Of a stretch of DNA of 64,000 nt, positions 37,793 to 46,977 are shown piece after piece (position 1 is the stretch's first letter; each line of letters opens with the position of its first letter). This DNA comes from Leptospira sp. B5-022. GTDB lineage: Bacteria; Spirochaetota; Leptospiria; Leptospirales; Leptospiraceae. The stretch is taken from positions 372,001 through 436,000 of the forward strand of contig NZ_ANIJ01000018.1 in assembly GCF_000347035.1 (NCBI RefSeq). Direction: 5' to 3'. The notes beneath the pieces are model-generated. The model did no database searches. It saw only the letters and a program-made list of their open reading frames with translations, and was not told the DNA's origin. The position numbers and the translations under genes are program-made.

Positions 37793-39439
37793 ATGATCAG
37801 CGTTTCGGGTTTATCTCTGAATTTCGGAAAGAAAATTCTTTTTGAAAACGTTACAGTTAAGTTTAAGGAAAACTGTAGATACGGTCTGATCGGAGCCAAC
37901 GGTTCCGGTAAATCCACTTTTATGAAAATCCTTGCCGGAATGGAACAAGCTGCCGCGGGTTCCGTTGCCATCGATGTAGGAGTCAAAGTAGGTTACTTAA
38001 AACAAGACCATTACGAATACGAAAATGAAACCGTATTGAATACTGTGATGATGGGGAATAAGGAACTCTGGGCAATCGCCAAAGAGAGGGATGAAATTTA
38101 TTCCAAACCCGAAATGTCCGACGAAGACGGGATCCGAGTTTCCGAACTAGAGGAAGCTTTCGGAGAAATGGGCGGATACGAGGCGGAAAGTGTTGCAGGA
38201 GAATTGTTGGAAGGTTTAGGAATTCCTACAAACATCCACAGCCAGACACTTTCCTTTTTAACAGGTGGATTCAAACTTAGAGTATTACTCGCCCAAGTTC
38301 TATTCCAAAAACCGGATGTTCTACTTTTAGACGAGCCTACCAACCACTTGGATATCAAGACAATTCACTGGTTGGAATCATTCTTATTAAATTACAAGGG
38401 AGTCGTTATTGTGATCTCCCACGACCGTCACTTCATCAACTCGGTTGCTTCTCATATCTGCGACTTAGATTATCAAACGATGACAGTTTATCCTGGAAAC
38501 TATGACGAGTATATGGAAGCTTCTCAGGCTGCCAGAGAAAGAGCTCAATCCGATAATAAAAGGTCAAAAGAAAAAATCGCAGAACTACAAGAGTTCGTAA
38601 GTAGATTTAGCGCCAATGCGGCAAAATCCAAACAGGCTACTTCTCGCCAAAAGATGATCGAGAAGATCAAAGATAATATGACGGAGATCAGACCTTCTTC
38701 CAGGTTATTTCCTTATATAGTTTTCAAAATGAAACGGGTTTTGGGTAAGGACGTCATCCTTGCCGATAATATCACCAAAGCTTACGAAGATAGAGTTATC
38801 TTTAAAGATTTTACGATCAATATCACTAAAGGCGAGAAGATCGCGATCATCGGAACAAACGGTGTCGGAAAGACCACTCTTTTAAAAACTCTGATGAAAC
38901 AGATCGAACCTGATTCCGGAAAGGTTGTTTTCGGAGATTCCGTAGAAGCTTCTATCTTCCCTCAGGATCATAGAGAAGGGATTGGAGAAGACGCAGACTC
39001 TATTATAGAATGGTTATATAGATACGCTCCTCCAGGCACCGAGATGGAAGAGATCCGAGCAATTTTAGGCAGAATGTTATTCAGCGGGGACATGGCTAAA
39101 AAACCGACCCAGGTACTTTCCGGAGGAGAAAAATCCAGGATCATTTTAGGAAAGATGATCTTGGCCCAGGACAATCTTCTGGCTTTGGACGAACCTACCA
39201 ACCACTTGGATTTGGAGTCCATCGAGTCCTTGAACTATGCTTTGACCAAGTTCGAAGGAACTATCTTATTCGTTTCTCACGATAGGGAATTTATAAGTTC
39301 GATCGCGACCCGAGTTCTGGAAGTTACAACGGAGGGTATCCGAGACTTCAAAGGTACTTACGAAGAGTTCTTAGAAAGAGAAGGTCAAGAATTCTATAAA
39401 CGTTTGGCAGGCGGGCCTGTTCTTACGGAAGCTCAATAA
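37793..39439 (+). CDS. ABC-F family ATPase (translation factor type)
   Basis: A 548-residue soluble protein with two ABC ATPase domains and no membrane part. Domain 1 has Walker A GANGSGKST, a divergent signature LTGGFKLRVLLAQ and LLLDEPTNHLD; domain 2 has GTNGVGKTT, LSGGEKSRIILGKM and ALDEPTNHLD. A charged linker (about 250-320; RAQSDNKRSKEKIAELQEF) joins them, as in YbiT/EttA-type factors. ABC-F proteins act on ribosomes at the E site or in antibiotic protection. The long arm insert and sequence resemble the YbiT branch. Cytosolic; followed by a hairpin terminator that overlaps the end of rdgB. Confidence 0.9.
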   Translation: MISVSGLSLNFGKKILFENVTVKFKENCRYGLIGANGSGKSTFMKILAGMEQAAAGSVAIDVGVKVGYLKQDHYEYENETVLNTVMMGNKELWAIAKERDEIYSKPEMSDEDGIRVSELEEAFGEMGGYEAESVAGELLEGLGIPTNIHSQTLSFLTGGFKLRVLLAQVLFQKPDVLLLDEPTNHLDIKTIHWLESFLLNYKGVVIVISHDRHFINSVASHICDLDYQTMTVYPGNYDEYMEASQAARERAQSDNKRSKEKIAELQEFVSRFSANAAKSKQATSRQKMIEKIKDNMTEIRPSSRLFPYIVFKMKRVLGKDVILADNITKAYEDRVIFKDFTINITKGEKIAIIGTNGVGKTTLLKTLMKQIEPDSGKVVFGDSVEASIFPQDHREGIGEDADSIIEWLYRYAPPGTEMEEIRAILGRMLFSGDMAKKPTQVLSGGEKSRIILGKMILAQDNLLALDEPTNHLDLESIESLNYALTKFEGTILFVSHDREFISSIATRVLEVTTEGIRDFKGTYEEFLEREGQEFYKRLAGGPVLTEAQ

Positions 39440-39461
39440 GACAGATACATTCGCTCGAAGC

Positions 39462-39487
39462 ATATTCAGTTTTATGAATATGTTTTC
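39462..39487 (+). terminator. Probable terminator of the ABC-F gene
   Basis: CATATTCA (39462-39469) pairs with TGAATATG (39476-39483), an 8-bp stem with a 6-nt loop, followed by TTTT. The stem runs into the last codons of convergent rdgB. Confidence 0.5.
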
Positions 39488-40059
39488 AGGTATTTTACTA
39501 ACTCATCCAATGCTTTCTTGCGATGAGAAACCGAGTTCTTTTTCTCATCCGAGACTTGGGAAAAATGTGCTGAGAAGGGCGGGTAATAGAAAATAGGATC
39601 GTATCCGAATCCATTTCCGCTTGTATCGTAAGAATCGGAGATCAGTCCGGGACATTCTCCTTCGAATGTAAATTCTCCTTCCGAAGTGACTAACGCGATC
39701 ACGCATACGTATTTTGCGTTCCGATTTTTTTCTCCTTTCATTTTTTCCAGAAGAAGTCTAGCTCTTCCCTCGTCGTCTAAACCATCTCCACCGAAACGAG
39801 CGGAATAAACTCCGGGTTCTCCGCCTAGAGCTTCCACACAAATTCCGGAATCGTCCGCTAAAGAAGGAAGTTTGGAAAGAGAGAATAATTCCCTGGCTTT
39901 GAGAATTGCATTCTCCGTAAAAGTTTTACCGGTTTCTTCCGGACCGAAATCGATCCCTAACTCCTTCGGGGTGGATAAAGTGAACCCTAAAGGAGAAAGG
40001 ATGGCCCGGATTTCGCGAACTTTATGGGAATTGTTGGAAGCTAAAGAAAGGGATTTCAA
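39472..40059 (-). CDS. rdgB: dITP/XTP pyrophosphatase (non-canonical purine NTPase)
   Basis: A 195-residue Ham1/RdgB enzyme. Motifs are SNNSHKVREIRAIL at the N-terminus, ETGKTFTENAILKARE, LADDSGICVEALGGEPGVYSARFGG, GNGFGYDPIFY and a C-terminal SHRKKALDEL. It hydrolyses dITP, XTP and ITP to monophosphates, keeping deaminated purines out of DNA and RNA. Its start overlaps the STAS gene stop by 4 bp, so the two genes are translationally coupled. Confidence 0.95.
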   Translation of the reverse strand: MKSLSLASNNSHKVREIRAILSPLGFTLSTPKELGIDFGPEETGKTFTENAILKARELFSLSKLPSLADDSGICVEALGGEPGVYSARFGGDGLDDEGRARLLLEKMKGEKNRNAKYVCVIALVTSEGEFTFEGECPGLISDSYDTSGNGFGYDPIFYYPPFSAHFSQVSDEKKNSVSHRKKALDELVKYLKTYS

Positions 40060-40394
40060 TTTCCCAATTTGAACTCGTCAAAAGCGTCTTCGATAGTCGG
40101 AAGAACTTTAAAAACTTTGTCCAACATTGTGATCTCAAACAGTTGAAGAAGATCGTCGTCGTTCACTACGATGATGATATCCCCTTCCGCAGAGTTGAAC
40201 TTTTTTTTGTAGGAGACTAGGATCCCCAGAGCAGTCGAGCAAATATGACTCACCTCTGTAAGATCGATTATGATCTTAGGAGAAGGTTCGAAATTATGAT
40301 CGCTCAGATTGCGGTCCAGTTCCTCGCTGTCGGATTGCAGAATGGATCCGGAAATTTTGATGATGTGGATGTCGCCTTGAACCGTTATTTCCAT
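40056..40394 (-). CDS. STAS-domain anti-sigma factor antagonist
   Basis: A 112-residue single STAS domain from the ATG at 40394 (MEITVQGD). Longer in-frame starts exist (ATG at 40418, TTG at 40442), with no decisive ribosome site. The domain shows IIDLTEVSHICSTALGILVS, in which the Ser of CSTALG corresponds to the phosphorylated Ser of SpoIIAA. It should bind an anti-sigma kinase in a partner-switching cascade and be dephosphorylated by SpoIIE-type phosphatases such as those at 23495 and 43658. It overlaps rdgB by 4 bp. The pairing with those phosphatases is inference. Confidence 0.85.
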   Translation of the reverse strand: MEITVQGDIHIIKISGSILQSDSEELDRNLSDHNFEPSPKIIIDLTEVSHICSTALGILVSYKKKFNSAEGDIIIVVNDDDLLQLFEITMLDKVFKVLPTIEDAFDEFKLGN

Positions 40395-40584
40395 GTGGGT
40401 AACGAACCTTGTGTGCATATTCGATTTTTTAATAGCAAGCAAAAAACAAGCTTTCGTGAACTTCTTTCCCCCTTCTTCTCGAATAATTTTAGAAAAAGAA
40501 GGGGAGGAGCCTATTTTAACGAATTTCCCGGGAAAAAACTTCGTTTATGTCCCTATTCTCCGGGTCGTTCAAAGACCCTAATTC

Positions 40585-41835
40585 TCATTTCAGATCAGGG
40601 ACCTTTTGCAATTGTTCGCTGAAAACTTGCGAGGTCATCTTAACTTTGTATTTTGCAATCAGCTTGTCCTTTAGGATCGCAAACGGTTTTTCAGTGATCA
40701 AATGGTAAAAATAAGCGAAAAAGAAAACTGCTAACCCGACCGGAATTGTATAGAGCAGGAATTCGTGTTGTTCCAATTTTTTATCCGCAAAAAGTAACTT
40801 TCTAGAAATAGGCGCCATCACCACGATATGGATGATATATGCGCAATAGGATAATTTTGCAAATGGGGAGAATCCTTTCCAAGAAAGGAATTTTCCGATC
40901 GGATCCCCTTTTCTCATAGAAAGAATAAAGATCCCGATCCACAACAGAGCAAAACTTGGGAAACGAACGACCTGATGAAATCCCATTTCGAATTCATTCG
41001 CTAGAGCGGTGTAAGCCAATAAACCGATCCAAAGTCCTGCATGCAGGTAATTGGCCCAGGGACCCAATTGGAGAGCTTTTTCCACCCATCCTTTATGAAA
41101 ATTGAATATATATGCGAATATGATCCCATAAAGGACGGAATCTATATGTCCGTGGAACGGATAATAGATATTTGCATTGTATAGATCCACACTTTCTGAG
41201 CCGGAGGTTTTTAGGATCACTGTATACATGAAGATCGCGCGATAGATCAAAGGAAGTGCGGTAAGAAAGATCAAAGATCCTAATCTAAAAGGTTTCGGAA
41301 TATATCTGAAAATAACCAATAGAAAGATCGGAAATGCTATATAAAACTGTTCCTCCAGAGATAGGGACCAACCATGGAACATGGTCCCTTTGAAGTAATT
41401 GGATATATAAAGAAAATCGAACCAAATTTTACTTTTTGCCGCTTCTATTTGAGGGATAAGTTCAGGGGGAGCGCTTTTGAGCATTGCAGGAATGAATACG
41501 AAATACTGCAATATTAAGAAAATATAGAACGGAGGAAAAATCCTTAGGGATCTTTTTATATAAAAGAATTTCCAGTTGATAGTTCCTTTGGATTCTAATT
41601 CCGCAAATAAAGGGCTTGCGATCAGGAATCCACTTAACGGAAAGAATAAGTCCAGACATACGGATCCGTTGTTTAAGAAATTTCTTAAATAGGGATCTAT
41701 ATCCGGTATAAAGATCTGAACTGTCCGGTACATATGCCCGTAGATCAGCATAAAAAAGCCGATGGTCCTTGCTCCGTTAAAAGGTGCGATCTCCCTTTCA
41801 TCGGGTCTAAAAATTCCAAGGAAATATTCTTTCAT
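40585..41835 (-). CDS. Acyltransferase-3 family integral membrane protein
   Basis: A 416-residue protein with about ten membrane helices matching the acyltransferase-3 (OafA/NodX) family. Near the N-terminus is FNGARTIGFFMLIYGHMYR, with the conserved Arg and His, followed by DLFFPLSGFLIASPLF and GWSLSLEEQFYIAFP. These enzymes transfer acetyl or other acyl groups to surface glycans. Its ATG overlaps the stop of the upstream membrane glycosyltransferase-like gene by 4 bp, which supports joint action on a surface polysaccharide or LPS. Confidence 0.88.
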   Translation of the reverse strand: MKEYFLGIFRPDEREIAPFNGARTIGFFMLIYGHMYRTVQIFIPDIDPYLRNFLNNGSVCLDLFFPLSGFLIASPLFAELESKGTINWKFFYIKRSLRIFPPFYIFLILQYFVFIPAMLKSAPPELIPQIEAAKSKIWFDFLYISNYFKGTMFHGWSLSLEEQFYIAFPIFLLVIFRYIPKPFRLGSLIFLTALPLIYRAIFMYTVILKTSGSESVDLYNANIYYPFHGHIDSVLYGIIFAYIFNFHKGWVEKALQLGPWANYLHAGLWIGLLAYTALANEFEMGFHQVVRFPSFALLWIGIFILSMRKGDPIGKFLSWKGFSPFAKLSYCAYIIHIVVMAPISRKLLFADKKLEQHEFLLYTIPVGLAVFFFAYFYHLITEKPFAILKDKLIAKYKVKMTSQVFSEQLQKVPDLK

Positions 41836-43445
41836 TCAATGATCCTTAATATTGTGGATTTATAGTGAAAGGAGTTCTTGTTTAGAAGTTGAAACTCTTC
41901 ACTTTCTTTTTCCGGGGTTTCTAATATGATCGTAATTGCAGGTTCCGAGTCGGGACATCTGAACGATCTTGGAACTAAAAAATGCCATTCTTCATTCAGG
42001 CATACGTTGTATCCTTCTCTGGTTAATCTCAGGAGGATACCCAAGGCTAAATCTCCCTGTCCGAAATCTTTAGGATCCGATTTCCAAAGGATCCTGTATT
42101 TGTTTTCTTTTTGCGGAGAGAGTGCTGTTAAAAATTTTTCAGGTCTATTATCGTACTCGAATTCCGTATTTTTACCGTAGATAGCGATACAAAGGAATAC
42201 TATGGAAATAGAGTAAATTCGAAAGTTTCTAGTACTCGGAAAATCTAATTTAGATAGAATAACCTTTAGATTTAAATAGTAAAGAAGTCCTGCCAGAACA
42301 TATGTGAACCAATAAATATGGGAAATCTGGCCGCCTTTCATCTTGAAAGCGCCGAATAACGTAATAAAGAATGACCAGATCAGGATTTTGAGTAATGACC
42401 TATCAAATTCTTGTAATTTATCCTTCCGGAAAATAGGAATTCCGAACAGTATACCTACCACTAAAAGGGCCGGGATCTGTTTCGGGATACTGAGTGGGGA
42501 TACATAGTAGGACAGAACGTATTGTAGCGTAGGGCCCAATTTGTGAAAGGTAGAATTCTTAAGAGCTAATCCGAAAATTTTACTTAAATTGCCGGGAGAA
42601 TTTGTGAATTGTTCAACTAATGGCGGGATCCAACAGATAATCGTAAATGTTATCGCCAACAGGACGTTTAAACCGAACTCCCTCGTTTTGTATCGGGAAA
42701 GTCCTTTATTTTTATAAAAATAAAAACTTCCTACGGCGAACATCGGTACAATAAAAGAAATACCGACAATTTGGTTTTGTACGATGATATTCGAGCAAAC
42801 TATAACCCAAAAAAAATTTCGGATAGAACCTTGGGAAAAATCCGTTAAAGAAAGGATCAATACCAATGTGGGTAAAAGTACCACTCCCGGTCCCCAGATA
42901 TTGGAAAATGCATTCGGTAAGAGTGGGATTAATCCTATTACCAGGGATGCAAATAGAAGAGCAGTTGATCTGTTCTCTTCCGATTTTGTATCAGAGCCGG
43001 TTTGAAAAGATCCAGGCTCTTGAAGACCAGGGATTGGCATTGTTCTACGGCTAAAGGTTAGGGAAGAACTATAAAAAATTTTTAAACCGATCAGAAGGAA
43101 AATGAGATTATAAAAAACGATCCCGATAGAGTGGGCTCCGTGAGGTGACCTCACAAAGAAAAATATTTTTTCCGCAAGAGCAAGATAATAAAAGACGATT
43201 GGTCCCGGGTGATTCACTAAAAAACGGGAGTAAGCTCCTAATGTTTCTTCAAACTTTCCAGCCTTCCAGATCTGAAGAGCGTTGGCAGCATAATCTCCTG
43301 TCTCTTGGTATGGTTGGCTAAAGAACCCGGGGTTTGCCAGTAGATATCCTAAGCAGAATAAGATCGGGAAAATTACATATAGCGGAAGTTTTCTGTCTGA
43401 AGATGTTTGCATGAATCGGGGAAAGTAGGTTGGCCGATATTTCAA
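41832..43445 (-). CDS. Polytopic membrane protein, GT-C glycosyltransferase-like
   Basis: A 537-residue protein from a TTG at 43445 with GGAAG 5 nt upstream, or 526 residues from the ATG at 43412. It has ten to twelve hydrophobic helices and a C-terminal soluble tail of about 80 residues. After the first helix comes FSQPYQETGDYAANALQIWKAGKF, an acidic loop placed like the catalytic Asp of GT-C (PMT/ArnT-like) enzymes. I infer a lipid-linked sugar transferase of the family 39 type. It is coupled to the acyltransferase gene. The family call is moderate. Confidence 0.7.
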   Translation of the reverse strand: MKYRPTYFPRFMQTSSDRKLPLYVIFPILFCLGYLLANPGFFSQPYQETGDYAANALQIWKAGKFEETLGAYSRFLVNHPGPIVFYYLALAEKIFFFVRSPHGAHSIGIVFYNLIFLLIGLKIFYSSSLTFSRRTMPIPGLQEPGSFQTGSDTKSEENRSTALLFASLVIGLIPLLPNAFSNIWGPGVVLLPTLVLILSLTDFSQGSIRNFFWVIVCSNIIVQNQIVGISFIVPMFAVGSFYFYKNKGLSRYKTREFGLNVLLAITFTIICWIPPLVEQFTNSPGNLSKIFGLALKNSTFHKLGPTLQYVLSYYVSPLSIPKQIPALLVVGILFGIPIFRKDKLQEFDRSLLKILIWSFFITLFGAFKMKGGQISHIYWFTYVLAGLLYYLNLKVILSKLDFPSTRNFRIYSISIVFLCIAIYGKNTEFEYDNRPEKFLTALSPQKENKYRILWKSDPKDFGQGDLALGILLRLTREGYNVCLNEEWHFLVPRSFRCPDSEPAITIILETPEKESEEFQLLNKNSFHYKSTILRIIE

Positions 43446-43657
43446 GTAAGCTTCCGTTTTTCGGTTCCTGGGTCAAGAAGATTCCTTTTTAGAACGTGCT
43501 TTATGCGAAGAGAGAAGTATTAGAAAAACCCTTGAACGAGTTTAAACTGGAATTCCTACAAATCTCAGAAGTCTCATAAAATTTTGGAAATAAATTACGC
43601 TTGATCCGAGTCAGATCGTTACTCTAAGCTTCCGGGACCGCTTTTCAACACCAATCA

Positions 43658-46600
43658 ATGGATCCGTTATTTTTTAACTTTTACTCTTTCGGTTCGATCT
43701 TAATAGTTCTGTACTTCCTCTATGCCGGCTTCTTTTTTCTTACGATCAAAGAGAGAAGTATGGCCGCCTTTCATTTGGGGGTTTGCGGTTTAACAACCGT
43801 TTTCCATAATGTAGGATATTTTTGGGGTTTTATCTCCTTTGACGAAAGTACGATTTTCCATCGGGTCATTGCAATTGCAGGACCACTGATGAGTTTTACA
43901 CAATTGGTAGGTTTTTTTATATATTTCCCTGAACCAAGGAAGAAAGGGATCTTACCAGGTTTGATCTTTTATTGGCTTCTATATTTGGGAGTGTTAGTCG
44001 TCACAGGATACTATATATTTATATGTTGGGATGCTCCTAGATCTTTTGTGCCAGGAAGTCATTATTGGGATTATGAAGCACACGTATTTTACAGTTATTT
44101 TATATATATTATCTTATTCTACGAAGCATGTTATCTTGTTATCGGGATATGGAAAGCGATCATTGAGAAAGGTAAAGAGAGAAGGTCGGTAATTTACATT
44201 CTTCTTAGTTATGCCGTGATTACTGTAGTTCCGGGAATATTGAACGCGCTTAGTCGTAACGGATCAGTTGCGCGTGCTACTTACCAGCAGTCCTTTAATC
44301 TGGGCATGGTTACGGGTATGTTCCTGATCATGATCGTTTATGTGAATGCTACTAAAGAAAGAACTACGATCTTAAACCGTATTATCGGGGTTTCTTTAGC
44401 TACATTCTTCGTATGTTATCAGTTGGTAGGTTATTCCATCTTGAATGGATACGAAAGATCCTACGATGAGATGAAAAAAAGAGACAGCTCCATTGCCGTT
44501 ATGGAAGAAAAAAATCCGCAAGGTCTCGCTTATATAGTCTCTTATGATCCTGAAAAAGGTGAGTTCCGATCGGAGCGAGGGAACAAAGATCCCAGATTTA
44601 AGAAAGAAGATGAGTTGGAAGTCCGATTCTTTAGAGAAAAACAAAGGATCTCTAATTTAGGAAGTTTGCCTGCAAAAGAACGTTTGGAAAAAACGGAGAA
44701 GATTTTGGAATCTTCTCCAAACGATTTTAAGGCGTATGCTATCGGAGTTCTTGCTTTCTTGAAATCCAAAAATAATGAGACTGTAAAAGACTCCGATATG
44801 GAGGATTATTTTCGAGGTATATACGGAAAACTGAATATTATCAGAAATAAATACTCCCGACTTCCCGACCGTAAAAAACAAAAATCTATCGAAGGATTGC
44901 TCTTTTCGCCGGACATAGGCCTCTCGGAGACATTGGCCTACGTAAAACAATCGGCAGTCCAAGCGGTCAATTCGAATAAATCGGCCGAACAAGTTTCGAA
45001 GATCGTATTAAATTCATTGGCCCCAATACATTTTGCAGGAGAGAGGATCTACCGTGGCACAAGGATCTACTCTCCTTCCGATCCTAAACCTGTGATGTAT
45101 TTGTCCTATTATTTTCTTCCGAATCCGAACGGAAAGATATACGAAGTGGGATTCGAATATAAAGATTATAGAATATTCCATCATGATCCGAGTTTTATCT
45201 TGGTCGCCTCTATGGTCCTGACTTTTTTTGTGATCGTCATCGGATTCCGGTTCTTTTTCCAGAATGCGATCGTGGTTCCCATGGACGAAGTAGTTGTCGG
45301 ACTAACGGAAGTAAATTCGGGAAATTTAGACTATAGACTGACCCCTCGTGTGGAGGATGAGATCGGATTTATCGCTAGATCTTTCAATAAGATGGCAAGA
45401 AGTATCCAAGCCGCTAAAAAAAGACTCCAGGAATACGCGGATGAATTGGAAGAAAAAGTAAAAGATAGGACCAAGGAATTGGAAAAAACCCTAGAAGAAG
45501 TGAGGGAACTAAAACAACAACAGGACGGGGACTATTTCCTCACATCACTTCTGATCAAACCTTTAGGAGCAAACAAGGCAGTTTCGGAAAACGTAAAAGT
45601 GGACTTTCTGATAGAACAAAAGAAGAAGTTCAGCTTCCGAAGATTTAACGATGAGATAGGTGGGGATATGAATATCTCCAACCAGATCACGCTGAGAGGA
45701 CAACGTTACATAGTGTTCTTAAATGCGGACGCCATGGGAAAATCCATGCAAGGAGCGGGGGGAGCCTTGGTTCTAGGAGCCGTATGCGAGTCCATAATAG
45801 AGAGAACTCGGATAGTAGGATCAATGAAGGAACAGTCTCCGGAAAGATGGCTGAAAAATGCCTTTATAGAATTGCATAAAGTATTCGAAAGTTTCGAAGG
45901 TTCTATGCTCGTATCGTCAGTGATAGGACTGATAGATGAAAATTCCGGAACGTTATATTATATTAATGCGGAACATCCTTGGACAGTGTTGTACAGGGAC
46001 GGAAAAGCGGATTTTATAGAGCGAGACCTCATGTTCAGAAAGTTGGGAACTACCGGAATGGATGGAAAAATTTCGGTGAAAACGTTCCAGCTATTACCTG
46101 GCGATATAATTATAGCAGGTTCGGACGGAAGGGACGATATCCTTATCGGGAACGACGAGGAAGGTGCAAGGATCATCAATGACGATGAAAAACTTTTCCT
46201 AAGACTTATCGAAGAAGGAAAAGGAGAACTTTCCATTATATACGAATCCATAAAAAAAGTAGGTTCTTTAACTGACGACTTGTCCTTGGTTCGTATCTCC
46301 TTTAAAGAAGAAGGTGGAATTGAAAGGATACAAGAGAAGGAAAAGATAAGGCAACTTCTCAAAAAAGCGAAAGAAAAATCCCAAAACAAGAATATCGAAG
46401 AAGCATTATCTTTATTGGAAGAAGCAGACTCGATAGACGATCGTCTACCAGAGGTCAAAAAAGGACTCCTTAAGTATCATATTCGATTAAAGAACTATTC
46501 CAAAGCTTCTCAATTTGCGGAAGAATATCTTAACATCCGTCCCGTGGATAAAGAAATATTATTCATCGCCTCGTACGTAGCTAGAAGAGCTAGACAATTC

Positions 46601-46795
46601 CAAAAAGCCCAGGATTTCGGCGAGAGATTACTCTTAAGAGAGCCGGAACATATTAGAAATTTGATTAATCTAAGTCGGATATCAATCGCTTTACGAAACT
46701 ATGAAAGAGCAAAGGAACATTTAAGAGAGGCCCACAGATTGGAGCCGGAGAACTCCCAGGTCCAAAAGATAAAGCAAGCCTTAGATAAAATCTAA
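43658..46795 (+). CDS. Multidomain membrane SpoIIE-type phosphatase with HAMP and TPR domains
   Basis: A 1045-residue signalling protein. The N-terminal seven to eight helices (about 1-250) are followed by an extracytoplasmic segment (about 270-505), another helix (about 511-532), a HAMP domain (about 540-590; VPMDEVVVGLTEVNSGNLDY, EIGFIARSFNKMA), a coiled coil (590-635), a SpoIIE/PP2C domain (about 650-885; FNDEIGGDMNIS, FLNADAMGKSMQGAGGA, AGSDGRDDI) and a C-terminal TPR array (900-1045). It should dephosphorylate STAS-type antagonists in response to an envelope signal, with TPRs recruiting partners. It stands 180 bp before a histidine kinase operon. Confidence 0.9.
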   Translation: MDPLFFNFYSFGSILIVLYFLYAGFFFLTIKERSMAAFHLGVCGLTTVFHNVGYFWGFISFDESTIFHRVIAIAGPLMSFTQLVGFFIYFPEPRKKGILPGLIFYWLLYLGVLVVTGYYIFICWDAPRSFVPGSHYWDYEAHVFYSYFIYIILFYEACYLVIGIWKAIIEKGKERRSVIYILLSYAVITVVPGILNALSRNGSVARATYQQSFNLGMVTGMFLIMIVYVNATKERTTILNRIIGVSLATFFVCYQLVGYSILNGYERSYDEMKKRDSSIAVMEEKNPQGLAYIVSYDPEKGEFRSERGNKDPRFKKEDELEVRFFREKQRISNLGSLPAKERLEKTEKILESSPNDFKAYAIGVLAFLKSKNNETVKDSDMEDYFRGIYGKLNIIRNKYSRLPDRKKQKSIEGLLFSPDIGLSETLAYVKQSAVQAVNSNKSAEQVSKIVLNSLAPIHFAGERIYRGTRIYSPSDPKPVMYLSYYFLPNPNGKIYEVGFEYKDYRIFHHDPSFILVASMVLTFFVIVIGFRFFFQNAIVVPMDEVVVGLTEVNSGNLDYRLTPRVEDEIGFIARSFNKMARSIQAAKKRLQEYADELEEKVKDRTKELEKTLEEVRELKQQQDGDYFLTSLLIKPLGANKAVSENVKVDFLIEQKKKFSFRRFNDEIGGDMNISNQITLRGQRYIVFLNADAMGKSMQGAGGALVLGAVCESIIERTRIVGSMKEQSPERWLKNAFIELHKVFESFEGSMLVSSVIGLIDENSGTLYYINAEHPWTVLYRDGKADFIERDLMFRKLGTTGMDGKISVKTFQLLPGDIIIAGSDGRDDILIGNDEEGARIINDDEKLFLRLIEEGKGELSIIYESIKKVGSLTDDLSLVRISFKEEGGIERIQEKEKIRQLLKKAKEKSQNKNIEEALSLLEEADSIDDRLPEVKKGLLKYHIRLKNYSKASQFAEEYLNIRPVDKEILFIASYVARRARQFQKAQDFGERLLLREPEHIRNLINLSRISIALRNYERAKEHLREAHRLEPENSQVQKIKQALDKI

Positions 46796-46977
46796 AACTT
46801 TCGATCTAATGTGACTTAATTAAGAGGTTAAATATCGAAAATGATTTCAGGAAATTAATTTTGTCCAAACTATGTAAATATCTTGCAAAATCAGGTCAAA
46901 AAAAATAAAATACGCGGATCAAACATGAGATAGAATTAGAAGATTAAGAACTTTTAATTTATCTTTTTCCTTATATC

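Noticed and set aside
45958..46458. 166-codon minus-strand frame rich in Ser opposite the SpoIIE-TPR gene
   Set aside because: It is the antisense reading of conserved SpoIIE and TPR coding sequence.
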